From Humulus lupulus (Eukaryota; Streptophyta; Magnoliopsida; Rosales; Cannabaceae): a stretch of DNA of 64,000 nt. The translations under genes were made by a program, and so were the position numbers. The stretch is taken from assembly GCF_963169125.1 (NCBI RefSeq), contig NC_084797.1, forward strand, positions 104,681,868 through 104,745,867. The letters run 5' to 3'. The notes under the pieces were generated by a model, which ran no database searches, was not told where the DNA came from, and saw only the letters and a list, made by a program, of their open reading frames with translations. Each line of letters begins with the position of its first letter. Positions within the stretch are counted from its first letter, which is position 1. Shown piece by piece: positions 34,029 to 43,799 of this stretch.

Positions 34029-34942
34029 GTTGGCTTCGACGACATCAATGCTTGGTTTACTGGGACTATGTTCAAGGTGTCAGCATCTTTAGCACTTGCA
34101 AGTTTGGCCAAGGCGTCTGCATTCGAATTTTGGTCTCGCGGAATCTGCTGGAGGGTGTACTTTGTAAACTGGGCTAGCAAATCTTTCGTTTTGTTAAGGT
34201 AGGCCATCATCTTTAATCCTCGCGCTTGATATTCTCCCAGGACCTGATTCACGACCAGTTGAGAGTCGTTGTAAACATCGAGCGCTTTTATACTCATATC
34301 CCTGGCCATTCTCAGTCCAGCGAGCAGTGCTTCATATTCTGCTTCATTGTTTGACGCTGCGAAGTCAAACATGATTGCGCAGTGAAATCGATGCCCTTCG
34401 GGCGTTATCAATATCACTCCCGCTCCTGCGTGGGATTCATTGGATGATCCATCCGTGAATAACTTCCACGAAGGAGTCTCGTCTTGAGGCATGGGCGCGT
34501 CAGGTTGTTTGCACAGCTCACTGTTGGGGAGTTCCGTGAACTCCGCAATAAAATCGGCCAAGGCTTGCCCTTTTATTGCTGCTCGCGGTGAATAAGTTAC
34601 ATCGAACTGTCCTAATTCGACCGCCCATTTTAACAGTCTTCCAGCCGCCTCAGGTTTCTGGAGGACCTGCCGAAGGGGCTAGTCGGTCAGAACTGTGATA
34701 GGATGGGCTTGGAAGTACAGACGCAACTTTCTGGAGGCTAGGATTAGGCAATATGCTAATCTTTCGATCGGTGGGTATTTCAATTCTGCACCGATTAGCC
34801 TTTTGCTGACGTAGTAAACAGCTTTCTGTACGCTTTCTTCTTCCTGTATTAGTACCGCACTAGCAGCAACCTCGGTAATCGCCAGATAAATATACAAAGT
34901 CTCTCCTTCGATTGGTTTTGACAGGATGGGAGGTTGCGACAT
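33977..34942 (-). pseudogene. Dual RNase H region of H
   Basis: Two RNase H units follow RT. The first (34942 to about 34680) reads LYIYLAITEVAASAVLIQEE, where the usual catalytic D of gypsy RNase H (YLDAS form) is A, so it is degenerate. A TAG near 34680 follows it. The second (34561 to 33977) has a complete-looking acidic set: LFTDGSSNESHAGAG, NNEAEYEALLAGLRMA, VYNDSQLVVNQV and NSNADALAKLAS. It resembles the archaeal-type RNase H known in the Tat lineage (from memory of the literature). Confidence 0.85.
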
Positions 34943-34957
34943 ATGAGCCTTTAAGGT

Positions 34958-36037
34958 CTAGAATGCTTGCTCGCAGTCTTCCGTCCATTCAAACTTCTTA
35001 TTTCCCCAGAGTAGATTGAAGAATGGAACGCACTTGTCAGTTGATTTTGAGATGAATCTACTCAGGGCAGCGATCCTTCCGGTCAGGCTTTGTACATCCT
35101 TGATTTTCTTCGGCGACTTCATGTCGATCAGGGCTTTTATCTTGTCGGGGTTGGCTTCGATTCCTCTTGAATTTACTATAAACCCCAAAAACTTCCCTGA
35201 TCCGACTCCAAAGGAACATTTGAGGGGGTTTAATTTCATCTGATACTTGTTCAACACGTCAAAGCATTTCTGCAAATCCCTCACATGTCCTTCTGCCCTT
35301 TTGGACTTTACGAGCATGTCATCCACATATACCTCCATGCTTATCCCAATTAGCTCTTTGAACATGTGGTTGACCAGTCGTTGGTAAGTCGCACCTGCGT
35401 TTTTCAGTCCGAAGGGCATTACTTTGTAACAATACAAGCCCGTATCAGTCCGAAAGCTGGTGTGATCCTCGTCAGGGGGATGCATGCTGATTTGGTTGTA
35501 ACCTGAATACGCATCCATGAACGAGAGGATCTCATGTCCTGCAGTTGCATCGACCAGCTGGTCGATCCTCGGGAGTGGGAAGCAGTCTTTTGGGCAGGCT
35601 TTATTGAGGTCTGTAAAATCCACACAGGTCCGCCACTTGCCGTTAGGCTTGGGGACTAGCACCGGATTTGAGACCCATGACGGATAAAACGCTACCCTGA
35701 TGAACCCATTTTCTTTAAGACTTTCGACTTCTTCTTTTAAGGCGTTTGATCTATCTTTATCGAGCAGCCTTCTTTTCTGTTGCACCGGTGGAAAGGCTTT
35801 GTTTATGTTCAGGACATGGCTGATTACTGCAGGGTCTATCCCAACCATGTCTTTATGCGACCAGGCGAAAACTTCCTGGTTCTCTTGCAAGAATCTCACC
35901 AGTGCCTGCTTTGTGGTAGGTTCTAAATTCTTCCCAACCCTTACGACTCTGGTTGGGTCTTTTTCATCGAGTTGGACCTCTTCCAGGTCCTCGATGGGTC
36001 CTATATTTTCTTCAAAATCCCCAAAGCGAGGATCCAA
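34958..36037 (-). pseudogene. Reverse transcriptase of H
   Basis: This is an open run of about 360 codons in the same frame as gag. Motifs in order: EVFAWSHKDMVGIDP, WVSNPVLVPKPNGKWRTCVD, FTDLNKACPKDCFPLPRID, YSGYNQISMHPPDEDHTSF, MPFGLKNAGATYQRLVN, and the catalytic MEVYVDDMLVKSKR (about 35305-35345). It then continues to FLGFIVNSRGIEANPDKI. A stop near 34956 (F-stop-TLKAHM) separates it from RNase H. The palm and YVDD box are intact. The enzyme would copy the H RNA inside the particle. Confidence 0.92.
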
Positions 36038-36112
36038 ATCTATATCCTCACTTTGGGCAACACCCTATTTGGTGACTTTACCACCTGATTGGGTTTGTCT
36101 GTCTTCTGTTAT

Positions 36113-39004
36113 CTACAATCGTTCTGGGGTAGCGCTCCTCGACGCTCCACTTTTTGCCTTTGTGATCGAGGCGTTATAGCACTCCCTGGCTTCCCTTTGG
36201 TTTCCCAAAACGCATCCTACCCCTGCGTCCGTTGGGAACTTCATGGCTAGGTGCCACATGGAGATGATGGCCCTCAGCTCAACCAGTATGGGTCTTCCAA
36301 TAACGACGTTATACGCTGAAGGAAAATCGACCACTACAAAAGTGGCGAGTAGTGTCCTCGAAGCAAGCGTTGTTCCCGTTGTTACTGGGAGTTTGATCAT
36401 TCCGGCTGGTGCGAGTCCTTCTCCAGAGAAGCCGTATATGGTTTGATTGCAGGGCTCCAAGTCCTTTACGGACAGCTTCATGCGTTCCAGCGTTGATTTA
36501 TATAGGATGTTCACTGAACTTCCTGTATCGACCAGTACTCTTTTTACCATCATATTGGCCATTTGGATATCCACGACCAGCGGATCGGAATGTGGGAACC
36601 GGACGTGTTGGGCATCGCCCTCAGAGAAGGTTATCCCGCACTCCTCTGAGCGGGCCTTTTTCGGCGCGCGGTCCTCCACAGTCATCATCTCGATATCCTG
36701 GTCGTGGCGTAGAGTTCGAGCATATCGTTCTCTAGCCTTTCCGCTATTTCCTGCGAGGTGCGGGCCTCCACAGATGGTTAAAAGTGTTCCGGCTACGGGG
36801 GCAGGCTGTAATGGTGGTGAGCGCTGGCGTGTAGACGTCTGCTCGTTGCCACCTGGAGCTTCTCGTTGGGAAGTTCCCGAGGCCCGTACGTACCTTCTCA
36901 AGTGTCCTTGTTTTATAAGGAACTCAATTTCGTCTTTTAGCTGGTTGCATTCATTAGTGTCATGTCCGTAGTCGTTATGGTAACGGCAGAACTTGCTGGT
37001 GTCTCATTTCGAAATGTCTTTTCGAATGGGCCCAGGTTTCTTGTAAGGCACACTAGAGCTTGTGGCCTGGTAAACCTCTCCTCGAGACTCAATGAGGGCA
37101 GTGTAGTTAGTGAACCTAGGTTCATAACGATTACCCTTGGCGCGTTTATTGTCGGAGGTGGAAGGCTCGTTATATGGCCGTTTCCCACCATTTTTGCCAT
37201 TACCGTTGCCGTTTTTATGGCCTTTGTCGTTGCCATCAGGTTTGGACCCATTGGCGGCTTTGGAAGGTTCGGCGGCCTTTTTACCCTTGTTCGAGGGTTT
37301 CCCATCGTCGGCAATGGCTTCCTCGAGCTTTATGTAACGATCGGCTCGATCCAAGAACTCTTGGGTCGTTTTAACTCCTTCCTTTCGGAGACACTTCCAG
37401 AGGGGAGAGCAACGCTTTACCCCTGCGGTAATGGCCATCATCTTGCCTTCGTCTCCTACTGTTTTTGCTCCAGCCGCGCCCCTCATAAATCGTTGGACGT
37501 AGTCCTTCACTGACTCTCCGTCCTGCTGGCGGATCTCGACCAGTTGGTTTGCTTCGGTCGGGTGGGCACGACCCGCGTAGAACTGTCCGTAGAACTCCCT
37601 TACGAACATTTCCCAGGAAACTATGCTTGCAGGTGGGAACTTAAAAAACCATTCCTGCGCGGCTTCAGAAAGTGTTGCAGGAAAGATCCTGCACCGAGCG
37701 TCTTCGGACACTTTCTGAATGTCCATCTAGATTTCAAATTTATTCACATGCGAGACGGGATCCCCGTATCCATCAAATTTCGGGAGCGTAGGCATCTTGA
37801 ACTTGCTGGGAGACTCTGCGTTGGCTATCCTTTGGACAAAAGGGGTGCCTTTTCTTCTATCGTGGTCGATGTAAGAGGTTCTTCCCCCGACCAGCTGTTG
37901 AACAGCCTGATTCAGTGCGTCTATCTGGGCTTGCAGTGCAGTAGGGATAGCTGCGGTCTCTGCTGCTGGGGGGATGTTCTCACCATGCGTCTCTCGACGA
38001 TCATTGAGTATGTCCCTTAGGTCTTCCTCCCTTCTCCGTTTCTCGCTACCTCTGAGTTGGTTGAAGACATTATTTTGCCTGGGTTGCCCCCCAGCATCTT
38101 GCCTATTTGGTTGATCACCTTGAGGTATTTGGCTCCTGCTCTTACCTCTATTTCCATTCCTCCCATCAGCATTGCCCTTGCCTGAGTCAGCCTCGTTGTA
38201 CCCGTGGCCATCTTTGAACCTTGATTGGCTGTGGTAAGATTGGCTGTTCCCTCTATTCCCGTCTCTGGCAGAAATGCCCCGAGCGTTAGAGGGTGGCCTG
38301 CGCTGGTCGCGATGTCCCCGTGCATTATCATGCCGTGGGGCTCCACGGACCGCAGAGCCTAACTCCGAGTCCCTCCTGTTACTAGGAGGGTAGTGACCTC
38401 TGTTCACTTGGTGTGGCCCATCATTCTCACGGCGTCTAGGACTACGAGGCTGTCGTTCGGCCCTATTCTGCCTATGCTGCGGGGGATTCCCTCGAGCAGC
38501 TTGGGATGGTGGATTTGCCTCGGGGTCCAGTGGGACGTCGTCATGGGGCATCTGGGGCTGTTCTGGCCTTTGCGGACTTGAAGGATGGATCGGTGGGCTA
38601 GGATTGGGACCTCCCTGGGGTGGCCCATTTTCAGGTTGGTTAGGCTGTGAGGCAGGTGCGGCTTGATTTCTTGCCAATAGCAAGGCTGCTTCGAGGGCTG
38701 CCATGGCCTCAGTCTGGCGGCGATCCACCTCTGCTTGTCGCTCGCTCAACTCCACCCGCTGACGATCAAGTTCCTGCTCCTGCCTTGCCATGGCTTCTGC
38801 GGCAGTCTCTTGATTGGCCCTCAGACTAGCCAATTCTTCTTGCAACGCGCCCAGGGTGCTCTTCAGCGTCGCATCGTCCATTTCCTCCTCTTCAAACTCT
38901 AGTTGCGGCTCATCTTCCGCCATGCTTGCGGGTGGAGGAGACGGTGGTGGATTTGACGGTGCAGCGGCGGCAGTTTGGCCAGCTTTCCTTCCTGCTTTCG
39001 CCAT
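36113..39004 (-). pseudogene. Gag-protease of H with two in-frame stops
   Basis: The ATG at 39002-39004 (MAKAGRKAGQ) is the first methionine after the primer site. The N-terminal third is low complexity (QE-, P- and N-rich with a short coiled coil). The conserved gag core (CRIFPATLSEAAQEWFFKF, then YGQFYAGRAHPTEANQL) follows a TAG at 37727-37729. A TGA at 37004-37006 then precedes the Cys/His segment FCRYHNDYGHDTNECNQL. The aspartic protease motif VKRVLVDTGSSVNILY lies near 36525-36560. All these parts share one frame, so each stop is a point lesion. The frame ends at 36113, with more stops before RT. Confidence 0.9.
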
Positions 39005-39030
39005 CAGTTTTCTTAACAGCAATGAATTGT

Positions 39031-39049
39031 CCTCTCAATGAAAGCACCA
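39031..39049 (-). other. Primer-binding site of H, not tRNA-Met type
   Basis: On the minus strand TGGTGCTTTCATTGAGAGG begins three bases after the LTR end. It starts TGG, as expected for a tRNA CCA end, but differs from the Met site used by the other elements. I do not assign the tRNA. Confidence 0.75.
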
Positions 39050-39052
39050 GAA

Positions 39053-39641
39053 TGTTGACCCACGATTTGGCCAACTGACACGGAGTCAAAATATGAATGA
39101 TATGGACGAATATAAAGAAAATAATATAATGACGAAAGTAAAGAAAACACAGCAATTTATAGTGGTTCGGCCCCAGGATCTGGTAATGACCTACGTCCAC
39201 TTAGAATTATATTGATATGAAATCAGAAGTGTGATCAGAGAACTTGGGTTCAATGAGTTTCAGCACTTCACCAAAAGCAATACAAGTTTTGTAGGAGAAA
39301 TTCTATCTCTCTATGATTTTCAGCCCCCAAAAGTCCCCTTCCCTTGAGCTATATATTGCTATTTATAGGCTCAAGGAGGGTTACAGAATATTGTTGCAGA
39401 TATGATCCCTTGAATGGTGGGATATTCAGAAGACTGCATGAGATAAATTCGGGATTCACAAAGATCTTCCCATAAATGTTGCTCTTCTAGCGGAACCACC
39501 GACCAGACTGGTCGTGGCAAAGATAGGCTTATCCTGCTTCTGGTGTGTCTCCTGGTCGATACTCTAGCAGATGCTTCCAGGTGTTAGCCACGTACCAAGA
39601 AAATATTCCCCACGTCACAAATGCTAATTTACCTGATAACA
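39053..39641 (-). repeat. 5' LTR of H
   Basis: It is 589 bp, the same length as the 3' LTR, with about 8 substitutions between them. It ends GATAACA at 39641, followed by the GAACC duplication. Confidence 0.95.
39359..39368 (-). promoter_or_regulatory. TATA box in H 5' LTR
   Basis: The minus strand reads CTATAAATAG. It is bracketed by CCTTGAGC and GCTCAAGG, an 8-bp inverted repeat. This is the likely core promoter for the H genomic RNA. Confidence 0.6.
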
Positions 39642-39646
39642 GAACC
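39642..39646. other. Right target-site duplication of H (GAACC)
   Basis: This is the second copy of GAACC; see 28084-28088. C sequence resumes after it. Confidence 0.95.
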
Positions 39647-40795
39647 CTATGGGTGTAATACAATATAAGGTACAGGATGAATGGTCCATAGAGAATTTGG
39701 TGTGGAGATGGGTACTATAAGTGGATGTCATTTCATCTCCTAGGGTTTGTTGTACCGGGAGGTTTAGCTGATGGTAGAATCTGGGATACACGAATATTGA
39801 AAGGTAAAATGATAAGACGGTGAGCCACAGGAATGGACCACATTAGATTGTAAATAAGGTGATTGAACAGAGAAGAAGTTGTAACTCAGCTGAATGAGAT
39901 GGCATAATTTGATTTGTTTAATTAGTAATGCAGTAGAGCATTGATAACATTAAATCGAGACCCTATAACTTTCTGAGTTTTGGAAAGGGACCAGAGAATG
40001 AAGGAAATAAAGTGGGAATCTGGAATTACTGATTAATTGTAGATAAGATAGCAACCTGAGGGCTTAACAATTATGTTAAGGGATTAGGCATTGAATGGGC
40101 AACATCTGGATATCAAGGGAAGTGTATTCTTTGATGTGATAGTCACGGTATTGGATGCTGGAGTATAGCTAAAGTGGCAGGGCTTAGGACCTGGTAAGGT
40201 AAAAGTAAAGAATTGGAAGTTGGTGGATACTGCGATTCAGTTTTGTTCCAGAGAAAAACCAAAGAGGATGTTGGAATTCTTAAGGCAGGGATGTCTGCCT
40301 ATCTAAAAGTATATAGGAACCTGTAAACTGTTAACTTTGGAGTACAGGGTTCCAGGACGAGAGATTTGTATCTCTCCAAGTTGGACAGTGAGAAAGAGTA
40401 TGATAGTTGGGGAAGAAATAAGGGTTCTTACTCCTGATTCGACAAGAGTTTTAAGGTTGTAACAAGGGTTTGGCCAAGGGCCTATAAAATGATCCCACCC
40501 TGGTAAGGGTGATGATTCATAAGTATTTCTGGCAGTGAGAACAAATCAATGAAGAGATCGTTGGGAACTAACAGACTCTGGAATTACAGCAGATCTGGTG
40601 TGCAAGTAAAAGTTAAAGGAAGTACAGATATTAGTCAAGATCTTATGACACGATATGGTTACTCGAGTTTGAATATTATTGAAGATTAAGAGTAAGGACA
40701 TTGGACCTTGGGAATTGTCGTCAAAGGTGTAAAGTTTACTGTTTGATATGCTCAAGTAAATTTCGAAGACGAAATTATTATAAGGAGGGGATAGT
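39647..40795 (+). pseudogene. Internal region of C, right part
   Basis: This is the 3' end of the C internal region after the H insertion. No open frame of note exists and no domain can be named. The final bases are informative: AAATTTCGAAGACGAAATTA is the conserved post-pol sequence of chromoviruses (compare TTTCGAGGACGAAACC in D). It leads into the polypurine tract. Confidence 0.6.
40782..40794 (+). other. Polypurine tract of C
   Basis: AAGGAGGGGATAG lies one base before the 3' LTR start. It is the same tract as in B. Confidence 0.9.
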
Positions 40796-41536
40796 TGTAA
40801 CGACCCAAAATTACTATTAAGGCTTAAGGGCCTTGATTAGTGTGCCAGGAGGGCATAATTGGAGGTTAAGAGAATTAATGGTAAGAAAGCATGAATATGG
40901 GTATTGGATAAGTAGGTGGGCCCCATTTGGCTGGTAAGGGCATAATTGTAATTTTGGCCCGTTAGGGCGTAAACGTGATTGTGTGTGATAAAATTATTGA
41001 GACCACATTATTATGTGGATAGGTGGATATATATATATATGCATATGTGTGTGTTTGTAGCTTTCGGCACGAGGCGATCCTAGAGCTTGATAGCGGGAGA
41101 AGTCACAAAGGGGTTTAACAATTGACTTTGGACAAGTCAGGGGTGTTTTAGGTATCGGGTAGTTATTTAGACTATCGGGTTATGAAAATAAATATATGGA
41201 GATATATTTGAGGTTAGGAAGTCTAAGTGTGAATATTGGGGAATTTTACCATTTTTCCCTCGGGGACGTTTCCGGCACCTCGAGGCTAGGGATTGACTTA
41301 ACGGGATAAAGGATAGACTTAATTAAAACAGAAGCTAGTGGAAAGGAAGATTAGACCGACTTTCATTTTCTCTTCCTCTTCTCTCTCAAGGAAACTAGAA
41401 AAAAACACAAGGAAAACAGAGGAAACTTGGAGGATTTGGGCTGGGATTTTAAAGGGTTTTAGTGGGGATCTAAAAGCTTAGCTCAAGGATTATCCAAGGA
41501 ACATTTCGTCAAAGCCAAGGTGAGAATCAAACTGTG
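40796..41536 (+). repeat. 3' LTR of C, left piece
   Basis: It starts TGTAACGACCCAAAATT. It includes about 455 bp (41082-41536) that are absent from the 5' LTR because of the deletion at the D junction. It is broken by solo LTR E; the last five bases are the CTGTG duplication. Confidence 0.93.
41532..41536. other. Left target-site duplication of LTR E (CTGTG)
   Basis: CTGTG recurs at 43795-43799 on the other side of the solo LTR. Confidence 0.95.
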
Positions 41537-42570
41537 TGTAACGACCCAAATTCGCTAATAAGGGTTAAGGGCCTTGATTAGCGTGCCAAGTGGGCATGAT
41601 GGGATTTATGTGTGACTTTGATGAGTTAAATACATGATTATGATTTAAAGCATGTTATATGACTATTTGTTTATCTGAGATGCATGACTATGTATATTAG
41701 TATGCATGTAGGCCCGGATCGTGTTAGAAGGGCATAATTGTAATTTTGGCCATGTTGGGCATAACTGTATTGATATGTGATAATTTTATTCTGTGAATTG
41801 TACCACGTGAGTGTGGTGTTATTATTGTGATGCACGTGCCGAGACGGTCCTAGAGACCAAATTAACTTAAAAGTCACAACGGGATTTCTATACCCGGCTC
41901 GGGAGGAGCCTAGGGGTAATTCGGGGATTTTGTAACTCAGTTCTTGAGAGATTTTGGTGACTGGTAATTTGGTAACTTGTGTAACTGATTAGCAACCATA
42001 GAGAGTAACAGGTTTTGATGGTAAAATGGTAGAATTGTAATGGATAGGAAATGACAAGTAAGCCCTTGAGGTTTAGTTAGGAAAGGATAGGCAAGGAGGG
42101 GTAAGATGGTCATTTGGCAAGGGGTTTAGACAAATTGCAGCTGGGTTATATGGGGTGAACGGTTTGGCACTTATCCATTTTGGTGCTTTTGTTTAAAAAA
42201 ATTAAGAAAAGGAAAGCTTGAAGGAGACCTAGGGCAAGAAGAAGAAGAAGGAGAAGAAGAGGAGTGAAGGAGCTGAAATTTGAGACTTAGGAGATGAATC
42301 AAGGATGCATAGGGTTGGATTCTTCATTCAAGGTAAGGATTCTAAGTAAATTTAAGGCTTGTTTCTGTTATGGTTTGAGGAATTTAAGCATGGTTTAAGT
42401 TTGCTTTTGGGTTTTATATTTTCTGAAGTTGAAAATCAAAGATGTGGATTTTGGGGATTTGATTGTGTGTTTGGGTTTCTTTGATTGTGTTTCTGAGTTG
42501 TTAAATGGTCTATGTGGGGTTTTGAATTGATTTTGGGGCTTAGGTGTGAGTTGGGGATGTTTCTGGGTTC

Positions 42571-42693
42571 GCGAAGGAGCGCCTCGGCCCTGTTCTTGGG
42601 CGCCGCGGCGCGAGGCTGTTTTCAGTCAAGGGAGCTTTCTGACTTCGCTGGGCGCCGCGGCCCTTGCGGGTAGCGCCGCGGCGCTACGCCTTT
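42571..42693. other. GC-rich CCGCGG cluster in solo LTR E
   Basis: It contains GGCGCCGCGGCGCGAGG, GGGCGCCGCGGCCC and AGCGCCGCGGCGCTACG within AT-rich sequence. Confidence 0.85.
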
Positions 42694-42926
42694 TTCAGGA
42701 TGGGAAATTTTGCATTTTTGGGCATTTGTTCCAGGGGCTCGGGGGATGTTTCCGATGATTTGTTTTAGGAATTTGGGAGTCCAGAGAGTGTGGGATTGGT
42801 CCCGGGAAGTGGTTATGATTTGATTAGTATTAAAGGATGTTTCATGTGTATTGTGACTAGGATATTGGAGAGGCTCGTGCTTGAGGACCGTGCTCGCGGC
42901 TTTAGTGCATCAGGAGGCTCGGAATA

Positions 42927-42934
42927 CAGGTAAG
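42927..42934 (+). other. First CAGGTAAG module in LTR E
   Basis: The context is GGAATACAGGTAAGAAAACT. The same context occurs in C, I and, with changes, B LTRs. It looks like a splice donor, or like an abutting acceptor and donor. Confidence 0.6.
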
Positions 42935-43428
42935 AAAACTATAACACCCGTAGGATAGGGCATGGGCCCATAGTATGATTGCGGGGCGCGGCCCTATGTT
43001 GCACGTTGCATGATGAGATGATTGCAGGGCACGGCCCTATATTGCATCACATGTTAGGATGCAGACTTAAATGAATTAATATTCGTTTGAATGTTGTTGT
43101 GTTATACTATATGTGTGATTATAATAAAATGAATGGCAAGGGCCGAGAGCGGCGTAGGCCGGGTGCGGCAGCGGGGTCGGAAGTAACACTTAGCACATGG
43201 GATGCTATAGTCAGGGCAGGACCCGGTGGATACATGTGTTATCCTTACGGTGAGAACCGATACCCCAGGCTTCGGTAAGGCTTCTGGGGCGGCATGGCCG
43301 TGTTTGCTTAGTCTAATGGTTGACTTGTTTATCTGTGGACTATCTGATATGATTAACTGTATATTTGCATATGTTATGTTCTGCATGAGTTTTCTTGTTG
43401 GGCTTCGGCTCACGGGTGCTCCGTGTTG

Positions 43429-43436
43429 CAGGTAAG
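43429..43436 (+). other. Second CAGGTAAG module in LTR E
   Basis: The context is GTGTTGCAGGTAAGGGCAA, preceded by the conserved TTGTTGGGCTTCGGCTCAC and followed about 60 bp on by TGTACATGT. It is shared in outline by the LTRs of B, C, D, F and I. Confidence 0.65.
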
Positions 43437-43799
43437 GGCAAAGACTGAGTCAACCAACCATGAGTACGGAGAGCGTGAAGCGACGTGTACATGTTTGGCC
43501 TGCCCGACTGCTTTGGTTGGGGGTTTGTTTGAAAATGGCTGTAATAATCAATGATTTTTAGAGCTGATCAACTGTAAACTTATTTCAAGATGTAAATAGT
43601 TTTCAAACCTTATTTTGGGATCCCAATTGTTTAATACTAGAAGTTTTTTTTATTAAGTCAGCGCACTTTCAAAGATTACAGCCATAACTTTTTATTAGAC
43701 ACACTTTTGTTTCAAAACCTCGGTTAGCGAGTTCATTGCACTGTTTTGTCTTAAAACTCACTTAGTAACGGCTCTAAGGAAGTAGGGCGTTACACTGTG

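Larger units (their letters stand above)
28089..39641 (-). mobile_element. Element H: Tat-type Ty3/gypsy element with an antisense gene
   Basis: This 11.55-kb minus-strand element is flanked by GAACC. It has two 589-bp LTRs that differ at about 8 positions by eye. Minus-strand order is 5' LTR (39053-39641), primer site, gag, protease, RT, two RNase H domains and integrase. A 4-kb tail follows that encodes an intron-bearing gene on the plus strand, then a G-rich tract and the 3' LTR (28089-28677). The dual RNase H and the antisense gene of the putative gypsy-type transposon family fit the Tat lineage. Gag and pol carry several stops and a frameshift. Confidence 0.93.
41537..43794 (+). repeat. 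Solo LTR E (same broad family as B and I)
   Basis: This is a 2258-bp LTR with TGTAACGACCC and GGGCGTTACA ends. It is flanked by CTGTG at 41532-41536 and 43795-43799. No internal region is present, so the element was reduced to one LTR by recombination between its two LTRs. It holds a GC-rich cluster (42571-42693), CAGGTAAG at 42927 and again at 43429, and a conserved stretch about 43400-43500 shared with B and I. Short open frames in it are not credible genes. Confidence 0.95.

Noticed and set aside
36409..38020. Several plus-strand open frames opposite H gag
   Set aside because: They are shadows of the GC-rich gag-protease frame on the minus strand, with no family signature of their own.
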